From Pleomorphochaeta sp963678575 (GTDB taxonomy: Bacteria > Spirochaetota > Spirochaetia > Sphaerochaetales > Sphaerochaetaceae): DNA of 64,000 nt. The stretch is taken from the NCBI GenBank assembly GCA_963678575.2, contig CAXXHV010000001.1, positions 372,001-436,000 on the forward strand, read 5' to 3'. A model generated the notes under the pieces. It saw only the letters and a program-made list of their open reading frames with translations, ran no database searches and was not told the DNA's origin. The translations under genes were made by a program, and so were the position numbers. This document shows positions 1 through 9,131 of the stretch, one piece after another. Numbering within the stretch: position 1 is the first letter of the stretch; every line of letters begins with the position of its first letter.

Positions 1-1817
1 AAATAAATAGCATAATTTCAAAGGTTGAAGATGGTCCTTTTGTTGTAAATGATATAGTTAGTAGGCCAACTAGTTCTAAACCTAATGCTCCATTTATTAC
101 AAGTACACTTCAACAGGAAGCTATCAAAAAGCTCCATTTTAGCTCAAAAGAAACTATGCGTGTTGCGCAAAAATTATATGAAAATGGATTAATTACTTAT
201 ATGAGAACTGATAGTCCATTTTTAAGTGATGAGGGTATAAAAGGTGCTAGGAATAGTGTAACAGACCTTTATGGTTCTCAATATCTTTCTAAAGAAGTAA
301 GACAATTTAAAGCTAATAATGCTGAAGCACAAGAAGCTCATGAAGCAATTAGACCTGCTGGGGATAGTTTTGCTTCTCCAAAAGATACAAATTTAAGTGG
401 TAAAGAATTAGCTTTATATAATTTAATTTGGGCTAGAACATTAGCATCCCAAATGGCTGAGGCTAAAAAAAATACAACTAGTGTAAAGATTGGTTCTAAG
501 AATGCTATATTTAGTGCAAGTGGAACACAAATTGTTTTTCCAGGTTTTTTAAGAGCTTATGTTGAATCCAAGGATGATCCTGAAGCAGCTCTTGAAGATA
601 AAGAAACTTTATTACCTCCTTTAAAGCTTGGCCAAGTTTTGGATTTAGATGAATTACTTGCACTTAAACATGAAACTAAAGCTCCACCTAGATTTACTGA
701 AGCAACTTTAGTTAAAGAATTAGAACAAAGAGGGATTGGTAGACCTTCTACATATTCATCAATTATTGATACATTATTAACAAGACAATATTTGATAAAA
801 GAAGGTAATTCTTTAATTCCAACTTTTGTTGGTTTTGCTGTTTGTCAGTATTTAATTAATTCCTTTCCAAGATATGTTGATTATGATTTTACTAGATTGT
901 TAGAAGCTGATTTAGATGAAATTGCAAACCATAAAATTGAAAAACAAAAATTATTAGAATCTTTTTATTTAGGTGAAAATGGGTTAAAGGAAAAAGTTAA
1001 AGTTCAAAAAAATTTAGATGATAAACTTATTGCAAAAACCTTATCCCTTCCTCAAATTAGTGATGCTAATCCTATTATGATTGGCCCTTATGGTCCATAT
1101 GTTTTGGGAGAAGAAAAAAATGGTAAAAGAGAATATTTAAATTTACCAAAAACCATGTTACCTGGCACAATTACTGATCAAGAAATCAAAGAATTAATAA
1201 AAAAGGGGAAAGTAAAAAATGAACCTTTATTTTTAGCCAATGATGACGATGGTAATGAAATTTATTTGTGTTCTGGAAGATTTGGACCTTATTGGCAAGT
1301 TGGAAAAGAGAATGAAAATAAACCAAAAAGAGCAAGTATTCCTTCTTGGTATCAAAATGATGAAGAATCACAAAAAGATATTGAAATAGCAAAAAAATAT
1401 TTATCTTTACCAAGAGTTTTGGGAAAAGATGATAAAGGTGTACAAATAGTTGCAACTAAAGGGAAATATGGTCCATATTTAAATTATGGCGATTTAAATA
1501 TTAATTTAAATAAACGAGATCATGATGAACAATTGTTTGATATTAATTATGATCAAGCAATGGAATTAATAAAATTGAATTCTCATAAAGTCTCTTCAAG
1601 TGGAGCAAAAACAAAATCAGCAATTAAAGATTTTGGTGAAATAGAAGGAGCTCCTGTCAAATTATATTTTGGTCGTTATGGGTATTATCTAAAGCATGGG
1701 AAAACTAATGTTCCCATTGATGATGAAAAAGCGAGAACTGATGAACAATTAGCTTTAAATTTGACAAAAGAACAAATTGAAATTTCAATAGCTAAAAAAA
1801 GAGCGAAAAAGAAATAA
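1..1817 (+). CDS. topA: DNA topoisomerase I, C-terminal part (5' end outside window)
   Basis: Type IA topoisomerase that relaxes negative supercoils by cutting one strand through a 5'-phosphotyrosine link. The reading frame is open from base 3, well before the first ATG at 156, so the gene starts upstream of the window. The active-site block ITYMRTDS lies at about bases 192-215; its Tyr is the catalytic residue. Further conserved blocks are AHEAIRP and the EQRGIGRPSTY segment. The C-terminal third carries repeated short units containing FGPYWQVG, YGPYLNYG and FGRYGYYLKHG. These are the glycine/tyrosine-rich C-terminal repeats of many bacterial TopA proteins, used here in place of Cys4 zinc fingers, since no cysteine pairs are visible. 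A hairpin terminator follows at once. Confidence 0.95.
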   Translation, partial: INSIISKVEDGPFVVNDIVSRPTSSKPNAPFITSTLQQEAIKKLHFSSKETMRVAQKLYENGLITYMRTDSPFLSDEGIKGARNSVTDLYGSQYLSKEVRQFKANNAEAQEAHEAIRPAGDSFASPKDTNLSGKELALYNLIWARTLASQMAEAKKNTTSVKIGSKNAIFSASGTQIVFPGFLRAYVESKDDPEAALEDKETLLPPLKLGQVLDLDELLALKHETKAPPRFTEATLVKELEQRGIGRPSTYSSIIDTLLTRQYLIKEGNSLIPTFVGFAVCQYLINSFPRYVDYDFTRLLEADLDEIANHKIEKQKLLESFYLGENGLKEKVKVQKNLDDKLIAKTLSLPQISDANPIMIGPYGPYVLGEEKNGKREYLNLPKTMLPGTITDQEIKELIKKGKVKNEPLFLANDDDGNEIYLCSGRFGPYWQVGKENENKPKRASIPSWYQNDEESQKDIEIAKKYLSLPRVLGKDDKGVQIVATKGKYGPYLNYGDLNINLNKRDHDEQLFDINYDQAMELIKLNSHKVSSSGAKTKSAIKDFGEIEGAPVKLYFGRYGYYLKHGKTNVPIDDEKARTDEQLALNLTKEQIEISIAKKRAKKK

Positions 1818-1828
1818 AGAATTAAATG

Positions 1829-1861
1829 CTGTACTTGTTAAAAAAGTACAGTATTTTTTTT
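1829..1861 (+). terminator. Rho-independent terminator of topA
   Basis: A 7-bp perfect stem (CTGTACT at 1829-1835 with AGTACAG at 1845-1851) is followed by a run of T residues from 1852, 12 bases after the topA stop codon. Confidence 0.85.
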
Positions 1862-1919
1862 GACTTGCTAAGAATATATTTGGTAGTGTATTCTAAAAAA
1901 GGAATAAGGAAAATTATTA

Positions 1920-2984
1920 ATGAAAAATGATAAAATACAAAAAGAAAATATAGCAAAGAATGATTATAATAATTTTATTAATAATTTATCAAGAGATTTA
2001 AATTTTGAAGAATATAAAATTATTATTTGTTTTAAGAAATTAGATTTAGATTATAAAGATGAATATTATGAAAAAAATTATTCACTAAGCAAAGAAATTG
2101 TTTGCTCTTTTTACGGCTTATTAAATTCTTATGTTAGGACTGATTTAGCCACTGAAGAATTAGATATTCAAATTAAACGATTTGATGAAGTATATATTGA
2201 TACTGCTCCATTAATACAAGAAGATTGGTTTTTATATTTTATTGCTAATGTTAGTTCTTCTTTACGCAGAAGAAGAAAAAAATTAGTTATTCTAGAAAAA
2301 ACAATGGAAGAACTTTATGGTATTGCTCATAATGAAGAAAAAGATCTTGAAGTAAGATTAAGAGCAAAAGTAAGACCCTTTTTAATTAAATATTTAGCTA
2401 CTAAAGGTCTTGTAAAAAAAGTTGATACTGGAAGCATTGGTATTGCTGATGATCATTTAGTTGCTTTGTTGAAGAAAAGAGGAAAGAATAATAATATCCT
2501 ATTAATAACACAAGACAGGTATTTAAGTGAGAGAGTAGTTCAATTAGGTGAAAATTTAAATAGAAATATAGAATTACCCCATCATTCCTTAGTTCAAAGA
2601 TTTTTGAGTAGAAAATTTGTTGATGATGATATTGTTAAGAAAGTTGTTGTTTGTGAATTATTAAAAAATGGAGATTTATTGCGATTATATATATGCCAAC
2701 ATTGTGGGGACAGTTACTATGACAAACTCTTCGATTGTGGAGGTTTTGTTCTTTGTTCAAGTTGTTATTATGATATTGAAAGCGAAAAGCAAAAGAAAAT
2801 AATTAATAAAGAAAAAGAAGAACAGAATAGAAAGAAAGAGTTAAAAGAAATAGAAGAAAAAAGAGATTTAGAGAAAGAGATTCTTACAGTTTCAAAACTT
2901 ATAAAACAAAAACAGAGAAAAATGTACTTTGTTATTAGTTTAGTCCTTTTATTAATTTTAGTTATTATTTTTATTGTTTTATGA
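1920..2984 (+). CDS. PIN-like domain protein with zinc-binding pairs and C-terminal membrane anchor
   Basis: Unnamed protein of 354 residues. The middle looks like a PIN-fold nuclease: Asp94 in YIDTAPLI, Glu131, Asp177/Asp178 in IADDHL and Asp199 in ITQDRYL are spaced like the acidic residues that bind metal in PIN domains. A possible zinc site follows (C259-x2-C262 and C279-x2-C282, with C273 between). Then comes a highly charged Lys/Glu coiled coil (about 285-330) and one C-terminal transmembrane helix (about 334-353). The start has AAGGA upstream. The gene stands alone between two terminators. The PIN assignment rests on motif spacing only; an RNA-cleaving role at the inner membrane is inference. 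Confidence 0.6.
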   Translation: MKNDKIQKENIAKNDYNNFINNLSRDLNFEEYKIIICFKKLDLDYKDEYYEKNYSLSKEIVCSFYGLLNSYVRTDLATEELDIQIKRFDEVYIDTAPLIQEDWFLYFIANVSSSLRRRRKKLVILEKTMEELYGIAHNEEKDLEVRLRAKVRPFLIKYLATKGLVKKVDTGSIGIADDHLVALLKKRGKNNNILLITQDRYLSERVVQLGENLNRNIELPHHSLVQRFLSRKFVDDDIVKKVVVCELLKNGDLLRLYICQHCGDSYYDKLFDCGGFVLCSSCYYDIESEKQKKIINKEKEEQNRKKELKEIEEKRDLEKEILTVSKLIKQKQRKMYFVISLVLLLILVIIFIVL

Positions 2985-2991
2985 TATGTAT

Positions 2992-3026
2992 AAATAAGGG
3001 CTTATCAAACTAAGCCCTTATTTTAA
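2992..3026. terminator. Bidirectional terminator
   Basis: A perfect 13-bp stem (2992-3004 with 3011-3023) with a 6-base loop and A/T runs on both sides sits between two convergent genes, so it can end transcription from either. Confidence 0.9.
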
Positions 3027-3040
3027 TTTATTAGAATTAA

Positions 3041-4258
3041 TTAGAAAGTGAATTCACCATTTTTATAAATTTGAAGTTCTTTGCCATCATAAGTTGTTGC
3101 ATAAATATTTAAATCAGAGGCTCCTATCATAAAATCTGTATGAACTTTTGAAACATTACATCCATATTCCTCTAATTTTTCATCTGTATCAAGATCTTTA
3201 CAGTTACTTAGACAAACAGAATATCCAGCACCAATTGCAATATGGCAAGATGCATTTTCATCAAATAAAATGTTATTAAAAATTTTGTTGCTTTGAGCAA
3301 TTGGTGTTCTCTCATCAACTAAAGCAACTTCACCGAGATAACAAGCATTTTCATCTGTTTTGAGGTATTGATCTAATGCTTCTTGACCTTCTTTTGCAAC
3401 ACAATTAATGACTTTTCCATCTTTAAATTCAAATCTAATATCATTACATTGACTTTGTAATACAGTTACAGGTCTAGTTGTCGTTACATAACCATTAACA
3501 CTAAATTTATTGGGAACAGTAAAGTGTTCAAAAGTAGGAATATTTACAAATAATGGTTTATTATTACATTCATCACTTCCACCAAGCCAAATTGCTTCTT
3601 CTTTTAAAGAAATTGTTAAATCAGTAATTGGGCTAACATAGTGAAGTGTTTTGATTTTTAGATTATTTAAATATTCATTTCCTTTTTTAAATTCAATATC
3701 AAAATCTTTCCAAGCTTGAACTGGATCATCTTTGTCTAATAATAATATTTTTGTTAATAGATTTCTCATTTCTACAACATCAGAATTTAAAACTTGTTTA
3801 GCCCATTTTTTTAATGGATAACAGACAATAGACCAAGGTACTTCGAAATTCATTCTTCCATCTCGTCCAGTACGGCCAAGCTCTGATTTCTTATTTGTAT
3901 ATGCTGCTAATTTATTTTTGTCTGTATCATTTAAAACAGTATTATTTTCTGTATCACTTATGGCTAGAAAAGCCCATTTTTCTTTAGTTCTTTCTTCGTC
4001 TTGATTTTTTAAATAATTAGGTAGTTTAGAAACTTGTTCTAAATCTTGGTATTTACATCTTTCTTTTATTAGCGTTGTATCAACTAAATCTATTTCAACA
4101 TTAATTGCTCCCTTTTTATAGGCCATTTTTGCAATTTGTGAAGCAAATGAATAGTAATCAGGTGCGCATCGAATAATTAAACTCATTCCTTTTTCGAAAC
4201 TTAATCCCAATTCAAGAATTAATTGTGAATACAATTTATCAAATTTATTTTTTGTCAC
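3041..4258 (-). CDS. Aminopeptidase, M29 family (AmpS/PepS-like)
   Basis: Cytosolic metallo-aminopeptidase that removes N-terminal residues from peptides using two metal ions. It has 405 residues, the usual M29 length. Conserved blocks are the Gly-Gly-x-Asp-rich segment before NIPTFEHFTVP (metal-binding Glu), LGEVALVDERTP (second Glu), ASCHIAIGAGY (His) and VHTDFMIGA (His and Asp). No signal peptide is present. The ATG has TAGGAGGA just upstream. It is monocistronic, divergent from mglB and convergent with the PIN-like gene. Likely role is using imported or recycled peptides. Confidence 0.9.
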   Translation of the reverse strand: MTKNKFDKLYSQLILELGLSFEKGMSLIIRCAPDYYSFASQIAKMAYKKGAINVEIDLVDTTLIKERCKYQDLEQVSKLPNYLKNQDEERTKEKWAFLAISDTENNTVLNDTDKNKLAAYTNKKSELGRTGRDGRMNFEVPWSIVCYPLKKWAKQVLNSDVVEMRNLLTKILLLDKDDPVQAWKDFDIEFKKGNEYLNNLKIKTLHYVSPITDLTISLKEEAIWLGGSDECNNKPLFVNIPTFEHFTVPNKFSVNGYVTTTRPVTVLQSQCNDIRFEFKDGKVINCVAKEGQEALDQYLKTDENACYLGEVALVDERTPIAQSNKIFNNILFDENASCHIAIGAGYSVCLSNCKDLDTDEKLEEYGCNVSKVHTDFMIGASDLNIYATTYDGKELQIYKNGEFTF

Positions 4259-4468
4259 ATTTTTCCTCCTAAAATTATGATAAATATAAGGATATTACTT
4301 TTGTGATATAAATTCAATTGAATCTAAATTTGATTTGCTTTTATAAAATTATAATTAATTTTTTATTAAAATCTAAAAAATTTTATGAATTTACTAAAAA
4401 ATTTCTATGTTGCAATTAAAAAAACGATGTAAAAATAATAACACATTAAAAATCCTTAGGAGGAAGAA

Positions 4469-5488
4469 ATGAAAAAATTAACAGTAGGACTATTGTTATC
4501 TCTTGTATTAGTTAGCCCTGTATTTGCTAATGGACAAAATGAAAGTGCAAAAAGTGGAGAACCAGAAATTGGTTGTGCTATTTATAAATTTGATGATACT
4601 TTCATGACAAGTACTCGTAATGCTTTTGCAGAAGCTGCAAAAGGAAAAGCAAAAGTAAATATTGTAGACTCAATGAATGTTCAAGCAACTCAAAATGAAA
4701 AAGTTGACTTATTCATTACTCAAGGTGTTGATGCATTAGCTCTTAACCCTGTTGACCGTGCTGCTGCTGGTGTTGAAATTGATAAAGCAAAATCTGCAAA
4801 TATTCCAGTTGTATTCTTTAATAGACAACCTTTTGATGAAGATATGGCAAAATGGGATAAAGTTTATTATGTTGGTGCAAAAGCTGAAGAATCAGGTACA
4901 ATGAGTGGTCAAATTGTTGCAGATTATTGGAAAGCTCATCCAGAAGCAGATAAAAATGGTGATGGTGTTTTACAATATGTAATGATTAAAGGTGAACCTG
5001 GACACCAAGATGCTGAATTAAGAACAGAATATTCAATTAAATGCTTAAAAGATAATGGAATTAAAGTTGAAAAAGTTGCTGAAGATACAGGAATGTGGGA
5101 CCGTGTTAAAGGTCAAGAAAAAATGGCTGCATTCTTAACTTCAAAAGGCGATTCAATTGAAGCAGTATTTGCTAATAATGATGACATGGCTTTAGGTGCA
5201 ATTGAAGCATTAAAGGCTGCTGGTTATTTCTCAGGCGATAAATATATGCCAGTTGTTGGTGTTGATGCTACAGCTCCAGCTCTTCAAGCTCTAAAAGAAG
5301 GTACTTTATTAGGTACTGTATTAAATGATGCAGTTAACCAAGGTACAGCAACTTTTAACATTGCTTATGATTTAGCTATGGGCAAAACTCCAACTTCAGA
5401 ATCAATTGGTTATACAATAACTGATGGTAAATTTGTATGGGTTCCTTATCAAATGGTAACACAAGATAATTACAAAGATTTTATGTAG
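4469..5488 (+). CDS. mglB: Galactose/methyl-galactoside ABC transporter, periplasmic binding protein
   Basis: Periplasmic sugar receptor that delivers galactose or glucose to MglA/MglC. A signal peptide ends near residue 20 (PVFANG). Family hallmarks are an EF-hand-like calcium loop (DKNGDGVLQ), the KGEPGHQDAE block, MWDRVKGQEKM, ANNDDMALGAIEAL and VVGVDAT, followed by GTVLNDAVNQG. The match to enteric MglB runs through the whole C-terminal lobe. An AGGAGGA ribosome site precedes the ATG. It is first gene of mglBAC, followed by an intercistronic hairpin. The exact sugar is inferred; a glucose/galactose-type ligand is likeliest. Confidence 0.92.
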   Translation: MKKLTVGLLLSLVLVSPVFANGQNESAKSGEPEIGCAIYKFDDTFMTSTRNAFAEAAKGKAKVNIVDSMNVQATQNEKVDLFITQGVDALALNPVDRAAAGVEIDKAKSANIPVVFFNRQPFDEDMAKWDKVYYVGAKAEESGTMSGQIVADYWKAHPEADKNGDGVLQYVMIKGEPGHQDAELRTEYSIKCLKDNGIKVEKVAEDTGMWDRVKGQEKMAAFLTSKGDSIEAVFANNDDMALGAIEALKAAGYFSGDKYMPVVGVDATAPALQALKEGTLLGTVLNDAVNQGTATFNIAYDLAMGKTPTSESIGYTITDGKFVWVPYQMVTQDNYKDFM

Positions 5489-5509
5489 GATAAAGCTCTA
5501 ATATTGTGA

Positions 5510-5539
5510 TGCTCTGGGTGAGCTATTCTGCCCAGAGCA
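5510..5539 (+). promoter_or_regulatory. Intercistronic hairpin mglB-mglA
   Basis: A GC-rich 9-bp stem (5510-5518 with 5531-5539) with a 12-base loop and only a short T stretch after it. It lies between binding-protein and ATPase genes. Such hairpins protect the upstream message and lower downstream expression, giving more binding protein than transporter. Confidence 0.75.
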
Positions 5540-5563
5540 ATTTTATATAAAAAGGAATCTAAG

Positions 5564-7069
5564 ATGGATTATGTTTTAGAAATGCGTAATGTAACAAAAA
5601 CTTTCCCAGGTGTTAAAGCCTTGGACGATGTTACATTAAAAGTAAGACCAGGAACAGTTCATGCACTAATGGGAGAAAACGGTGCAGGTAAATCAACATT
5701 AATGAAATGTTTGTTTGGACTTTATAATATGGATTCTGGTCAAATTTTATACAACGGCGAAGAAGTAACAATTAATGACGCAAAAGAAGCTTTACATTTG
5801 GGTATTTCAATGATTCACCAAGAGCTTCACACAAATCCTCATAGAAGTGTCATGGAAAATGTATGGCTAGGTAGGTATCCAAGAGTTGGAGGCGCAAAAT
5901 CTCCATTTGTTGATCATAAAAAAATGTTCAAAGATACAAAGAAATTATTGGATAGTTTAAATTTAACAATGGATCCTAATGATTTATTAAGAAATCTATC
6001 TGTGTCTCATGCGCAAAGTGTAGAAATTGCAAAAGCAGTTTCTTATGATTCGAAAATAATAATTATGGATGAACCAAGTTCTTCTCTTACAGAAACTGAA
6101 GTTGCTCATCTATTTGGAATAATAAATGGATTAAGAAAAAATGGTGTTTCAATAATATATATTTCTCATAAGATGGAAGAGATTTTAAAAATATCTGATG
6201 ATGTAACAATAATGAGAGATGGTCAATATGTTGGAACTTGGGAAGCTAAAGAATTAACTACGGATTTAATTATCAAAAAAATGGTTGGACGAGATTTAAC
6301 TAATCGATTCCCTGAAAGGAATCCATCCATTGGTGATGAATTATTGAGAGTTGAAAATTATACTTCTCCTAATCCACTTTCTTTTAAAAAAGTATCATTT
6401 ACTTTAAAAAAAGGTGAGATTCTCGGTATTGGTGGCCTTGTTGGTGCCCAAAGAACAGAAGTTATGGAATCTGTATACGGAATGAGAATTCATAATGAAG
6501 GTAAACTCTATTTACGTGGTGAAGAGATTTTAGTAAAGAAGCCAATTGATGCAATGAATAAAGGTATGGCTTTGTTAACTGAAGAAAGAAGAAGAACTGG
6601 TATTTTTCCTTTATTATCAGTAAAAGAAAACCTTTTGATTGCTAATTTAAAAGATTATTCAAAAGGTGGATTATTATCTAATGATGGTATGGAAGCTGAT
6701 AGTGTTGAACAAATTGAAAAATTAAGAATAAAAACACCAAGTACTAAAACATTAATTAGATCACTTTCAGGCGGTAACCAACAGAAAGTCCTTTTCGCAA
6801 GATGGTTATTAACTCAACCAGATATATTAATATTAGATGAACCTACAAGAGGTATAGATGTAGGTGCTAAATATGAGATATATGTATTAATGAAGGAAAT
6901 AGCTGAACAAGGAAAGGGTGTTATTATGATCAGTTCAGAAATGCCAGAATTAATTGGTATGACTGATAGAATTGTAGTAATGAGTGAAGGTCGAGTTGCT
7001 GGAATAGTAAATAGTAGTGATACTTCTCAAGAAGAAATAATGACACTTGCAACAAAATATGTTGGTTAG
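5564..7069 (+). CDS. mglA: Galactose/methyl-galactoside ABC transporter, ATP-binding protein
   Basis: Tandem-domain ABC ATPase of 501 residues that powers MglC. The first nucleotide-binding domain has Walker A GENGAGKST, a signature region LSVSHAQSVEIAKA and Walker B IIIMDEPSS. The second has the degenerate GGLVGAQRTE in place of Walker A, which is normal for this family, and an intact LSGGNQQKV signature with ILDEPTRGIDVG. The ribosome site is AAGGAATC. The stop is followed 11 bases later by mglC. Its intact motifs contrast with the dead paralogue at 18605-20074. Confidence 0.93.
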   Translation: MDYVLEMRNVTKTFPGVKALDDVTLKVRPGTVHALMGENGAGKSTLMKCLFGLYNMDSGQILYNGEEVTINDAKEALHLGISMIHQELHTNPHRSVMENVWLGRYPRVGGAKSPFVDHKKMFKDTKKLLDSLNLTMDPNDLLRNLSVSHAQSVEIAKAVSYDSKIIIMDEPSSSLTETEVAHLFGIINGLRKNGVSIIYISHKMEEILKISDDVTIMRDGQYVGTWEAKELTTDLIIKKMVGRDLTNRFPERNPSIGDELLRVENYTSPNPLSFKKVSFTLKKGEILGIGGLVGAQRTEVMESVYGMRIHNEGKLYLRGEEILVKKPIDAMNKGMALLTEERRRTGIFPLLSVKENLLIANLKDYSKGGLLSNDGMEADSVEQIEKLRIKTPSTKTLIRSLSGGNQQKVLFARWLLTQPDILILDEPTRGIDVGAKYEIYVLMKEIAEQGKGVIMISSEMPELIGMTDRIVVMSEGRVAGIVNSSDTSQEEIMTLATKYVG

Positions 7070-7080
7070 GGAGAGAAAAA

Positions 7081-8103
7081 ATGGAAAATTTAATTAGTAG
7101 AAATAGATTTTCAAAGAATAATATTAAAGCTGTTTTAATGGATAGAGCAATATCACTTGTTTTATTAGTATTAATCATTGTTATTGCTATTATTAATCCT
7201 AAAATCTTAAGTTTTAGAGTTTTAAGAGATATATTAATGCAAAGTTCAACAAAGGTTATTATTGCTCTAGGTATGATGTTAGTAATTTTAATTGGTGGTG
7301 TTGACCTTGGTGCTTCAAGATTAGTTGGTATGGCAGCAGTTGTTTCTGCTTCTTTGTTACAAACACCAGAATATGTTAGAAGATTTTATCCTAATATGGG
7401 TAGTTTGCCAATTATTGTCCCAATTTTTATAGCAATTTTAATTGGTGCTTTTTGGGGTGTTTTAAATGGTATTGTTGTTGCAAAATTTCAAGTACCAGCA
7501 TTTATTGCAACTCTAGGATCTATGTTAATTATTTATGGAGTAAACTCAATTTATTTTAATTTACCTCCAAATAATTCTCAACCTATTGGTGGGCTAAGAA
7601 GTGACTTTACATTTTTAGGTTCCGGATCTATCGGGCCAATACCAATAATTGTAATATTTGCAGTTGTTGCTATGCTGATAATGTGGGTTTTATTAAATAA
7701 AACAGTGTTCGGTAAAAACATTTATGCAGTTGGTGGAAATAAAGAAGCTGCAATGGTTTCTGGTATTAATATTACAGCTATAATAATTGGATTATTTGTA
7801 GTTTGTGATTCATTAATTGCAGTTGGTGGTGTTTTAGAAGCCGCTAGAACTGGTGGAGCTACTAATAACTATGGTGTTGGTTATGAATTAGACGCTATTG
7901 CTTCTTGTGTTGTTGGTGGTGTATCTGTAACAGGTGGTGTCGGTAAAGTTAGTGGTGTTGTAACTGGTGTATTAATATTTACATTTATAAACTATGGTTT
8001 AACCTTTGTTGGTGTTAATCCATACTGGCAAAATATTATTAAGGGTTTAATTATTGTTTCTGCTGTTGCTTTTGATATTCAAAAGTATGTACAAAAGAAG
8101 TAG
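7081..8103 (+). CDS. mglC: Galactose/methyl-galactoside ABC transporter, permease
   Basis: Inner-membrane permease of the BPD_transp_2 (RbsC/MglC) family, 340 residues with about nine or ten hydrophobic segments. Typical blocks are IGGVDLGASRLVGMAA near the N-terminus, the KFQVPAFIATLG loop, NKTVFGKNIYAVGGNKEAA and the glycine-rich ELDAIASCVVGG segment near the C-terminus. It is last gene of mglBAC, with GGGAGAG upstream as ribosome site and a terminator after it. Confidence 0.92.
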   Translation: MENLISRNRFSKNNIKAVLMDRAISLVLLVLIIVIAIINPKILSFRVLRDILMQSSTKVIIALGMMLVILIGGVDLGASRLVGMAAVVSASLLQTPEYVRRFYPNMGSLPIIVPIFIAILIGAFWGVLNGIVVAKFQVPAFIATLGSMLIIYGVNSIYFNLPPNNSQPIGGLRSDFTFLGSGSIGPIPIIVIFAVVAMLIMWVLLNKTVFGKNIYAVGGNKEAAMVSGINITAIIIGLFVVCDSLIAVGGVLEAARTGGATNNYGVGYELDAIASCVVGGVSVTGGVGKVSGVVTGVLIFTFINYGLTFVGVNPYWQNIIKGLIIVSAVAFDIQKYVQKK

Positions 8104-8122
8104 TACTAAAACTATTAATTCT

Positions 8123-8153
8123 AAAAAAATGGGGGCTTTTGCCCTCATTTTTT
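8123..8153. terminator. Terminator after mglC, shared with the convergent operon
   Basis: The stem around ATGGGGGC (8129-8136) and GCCCTCAT (8141-8148), with TTTT as loop and one G-T pair, is flanked by A and T runs. It touches the stop codon of the convergent gene at 8152 and can act on both strands. Confidence 0.85.
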
Positions 8154-9129
8154 AATATAGAATGAATAATTTCCTTTGAATATTTTCATCAAACATGTTT
8201 TCTTTATTTACAAAAATATAGTCAATTTTTTGATTGTTTAAGTTGTTTCCTTTAAGAATTTCATTTGCAGCATAGACCCCTTGATATCCCATTGCAAAGC
8301 TATTTAATATTAATAATTCATCAATAATCCCTTTTTCTAAATTTTGAATATTAGCTAGTGAATGGCTTGTTGCCATAAAATATATATCATTATTTGATAT
8401 CTCCGAGTTGAAATATTTTGATATACCTTCTGAAGTATCATCATCAAGAGCCACAATATAATTTATTGTTTGGTAATTATTTATATAATTTTCAATTCTA
8501 GTTTTTATCAAATCAATATTACTTCCAGCATACAATGCGTTGCAACTAATATTATCCACTTTTTTTAATGTTTCCATTATACCCTCTTCAATATATTTAC
8601 TTGAAGATACATTTTTACTTCTACTAACGAGTAAAACATTTAAGTTTTTATTATTACTTGCATTTATAATCTTATTAGCAATTTCTACCCCAATAGCTTT
8701 TGTATTTGTCATTACTGAATAAAATTTTGAATTATCGCTATCTAAAACCTCATTGAATAATTGAACTATTTTAATTCCCGCATTAGCTGCTAAATTTAAA
8801 GGTTCAATTAGTGCTTTAGTATCACTTGGTGTTATTACAATAGCATCAACTTTTTTTTCAATTGCTTTATTTACAAATTCGATTTGCATATCAATATCTG
8901 AAGCATTAACTGTAGAGAAGAAATCAACAGAAGTCTGGGTGTCTGTTCTTGCTTCCCTTGCTCCATTTCTCATAGATCCCCAAAATTGACCTCCTTCTTT
9001 CATTCTAATAAAGGCAATTCTATAAGGATTTGCTTCTAAGTCTCGTTTCCCGCTAATTAATCTAACCACAAAAAAAGTGACTATAAAAACTATAAATATT
9101 ACTATTGAAATTAAAATCTTTTTCTTCAT
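8152..9129 (-). CDS. Membrane-anchored sugar-binding protein (LacI/RbsB-type periplasmic fold), probable sensor subunit
   Basis: 325-residue type I periplasmic binding protein. It keeps its N-terminal hydrophobic helix (about 5-23) without a clear cleavage site, so it is probably anchored facing the periplasm. After it come the RIAFIRMKEGGQFW strand, the DAIVITPSD block and later YIVALDDDT, which match sugar-binding proteins. It is third in an operon behind a response regulator and kinase, 2 bases after the kinase stop. Established parallels are Firmicute three-part systems such as XylFII-LytS-YesN, where a binding protein presents sugar to the kinase. It probably senses the sugar carried by the convergent mglBAC; that link is inference from position. 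Confidence 0.8.
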   Translation of the reverse strand: MKKKILISIVIFIVFIVTFFVVRLISGKRDLEANPYRIAFIRMKEGGQFWGSMRNGAREARTDTQTSVDFFSTVNASDIDMQIEFVNKAIEKKVDAIVITPSDTKALIEPLNLAANAGIKIVQLFNEVLDSDNSKFYSVMTNTKAIGVEIANKIINASNNKNLNVLLVSRSKNVSSSKYIEEGIMETLKKVDNISCNALYAGSNIDLIKTRIENYINNYQTINYIVALDDDTSEGISKYFNSEISNNDIYFMATSHSLANIQNLEKGIIDELLILNSFAMGYQGVYAANEILKGNNLNNQKIDYIFVNKENMFDENIQRKLFILY

Positions 9130-9131
9130 TT

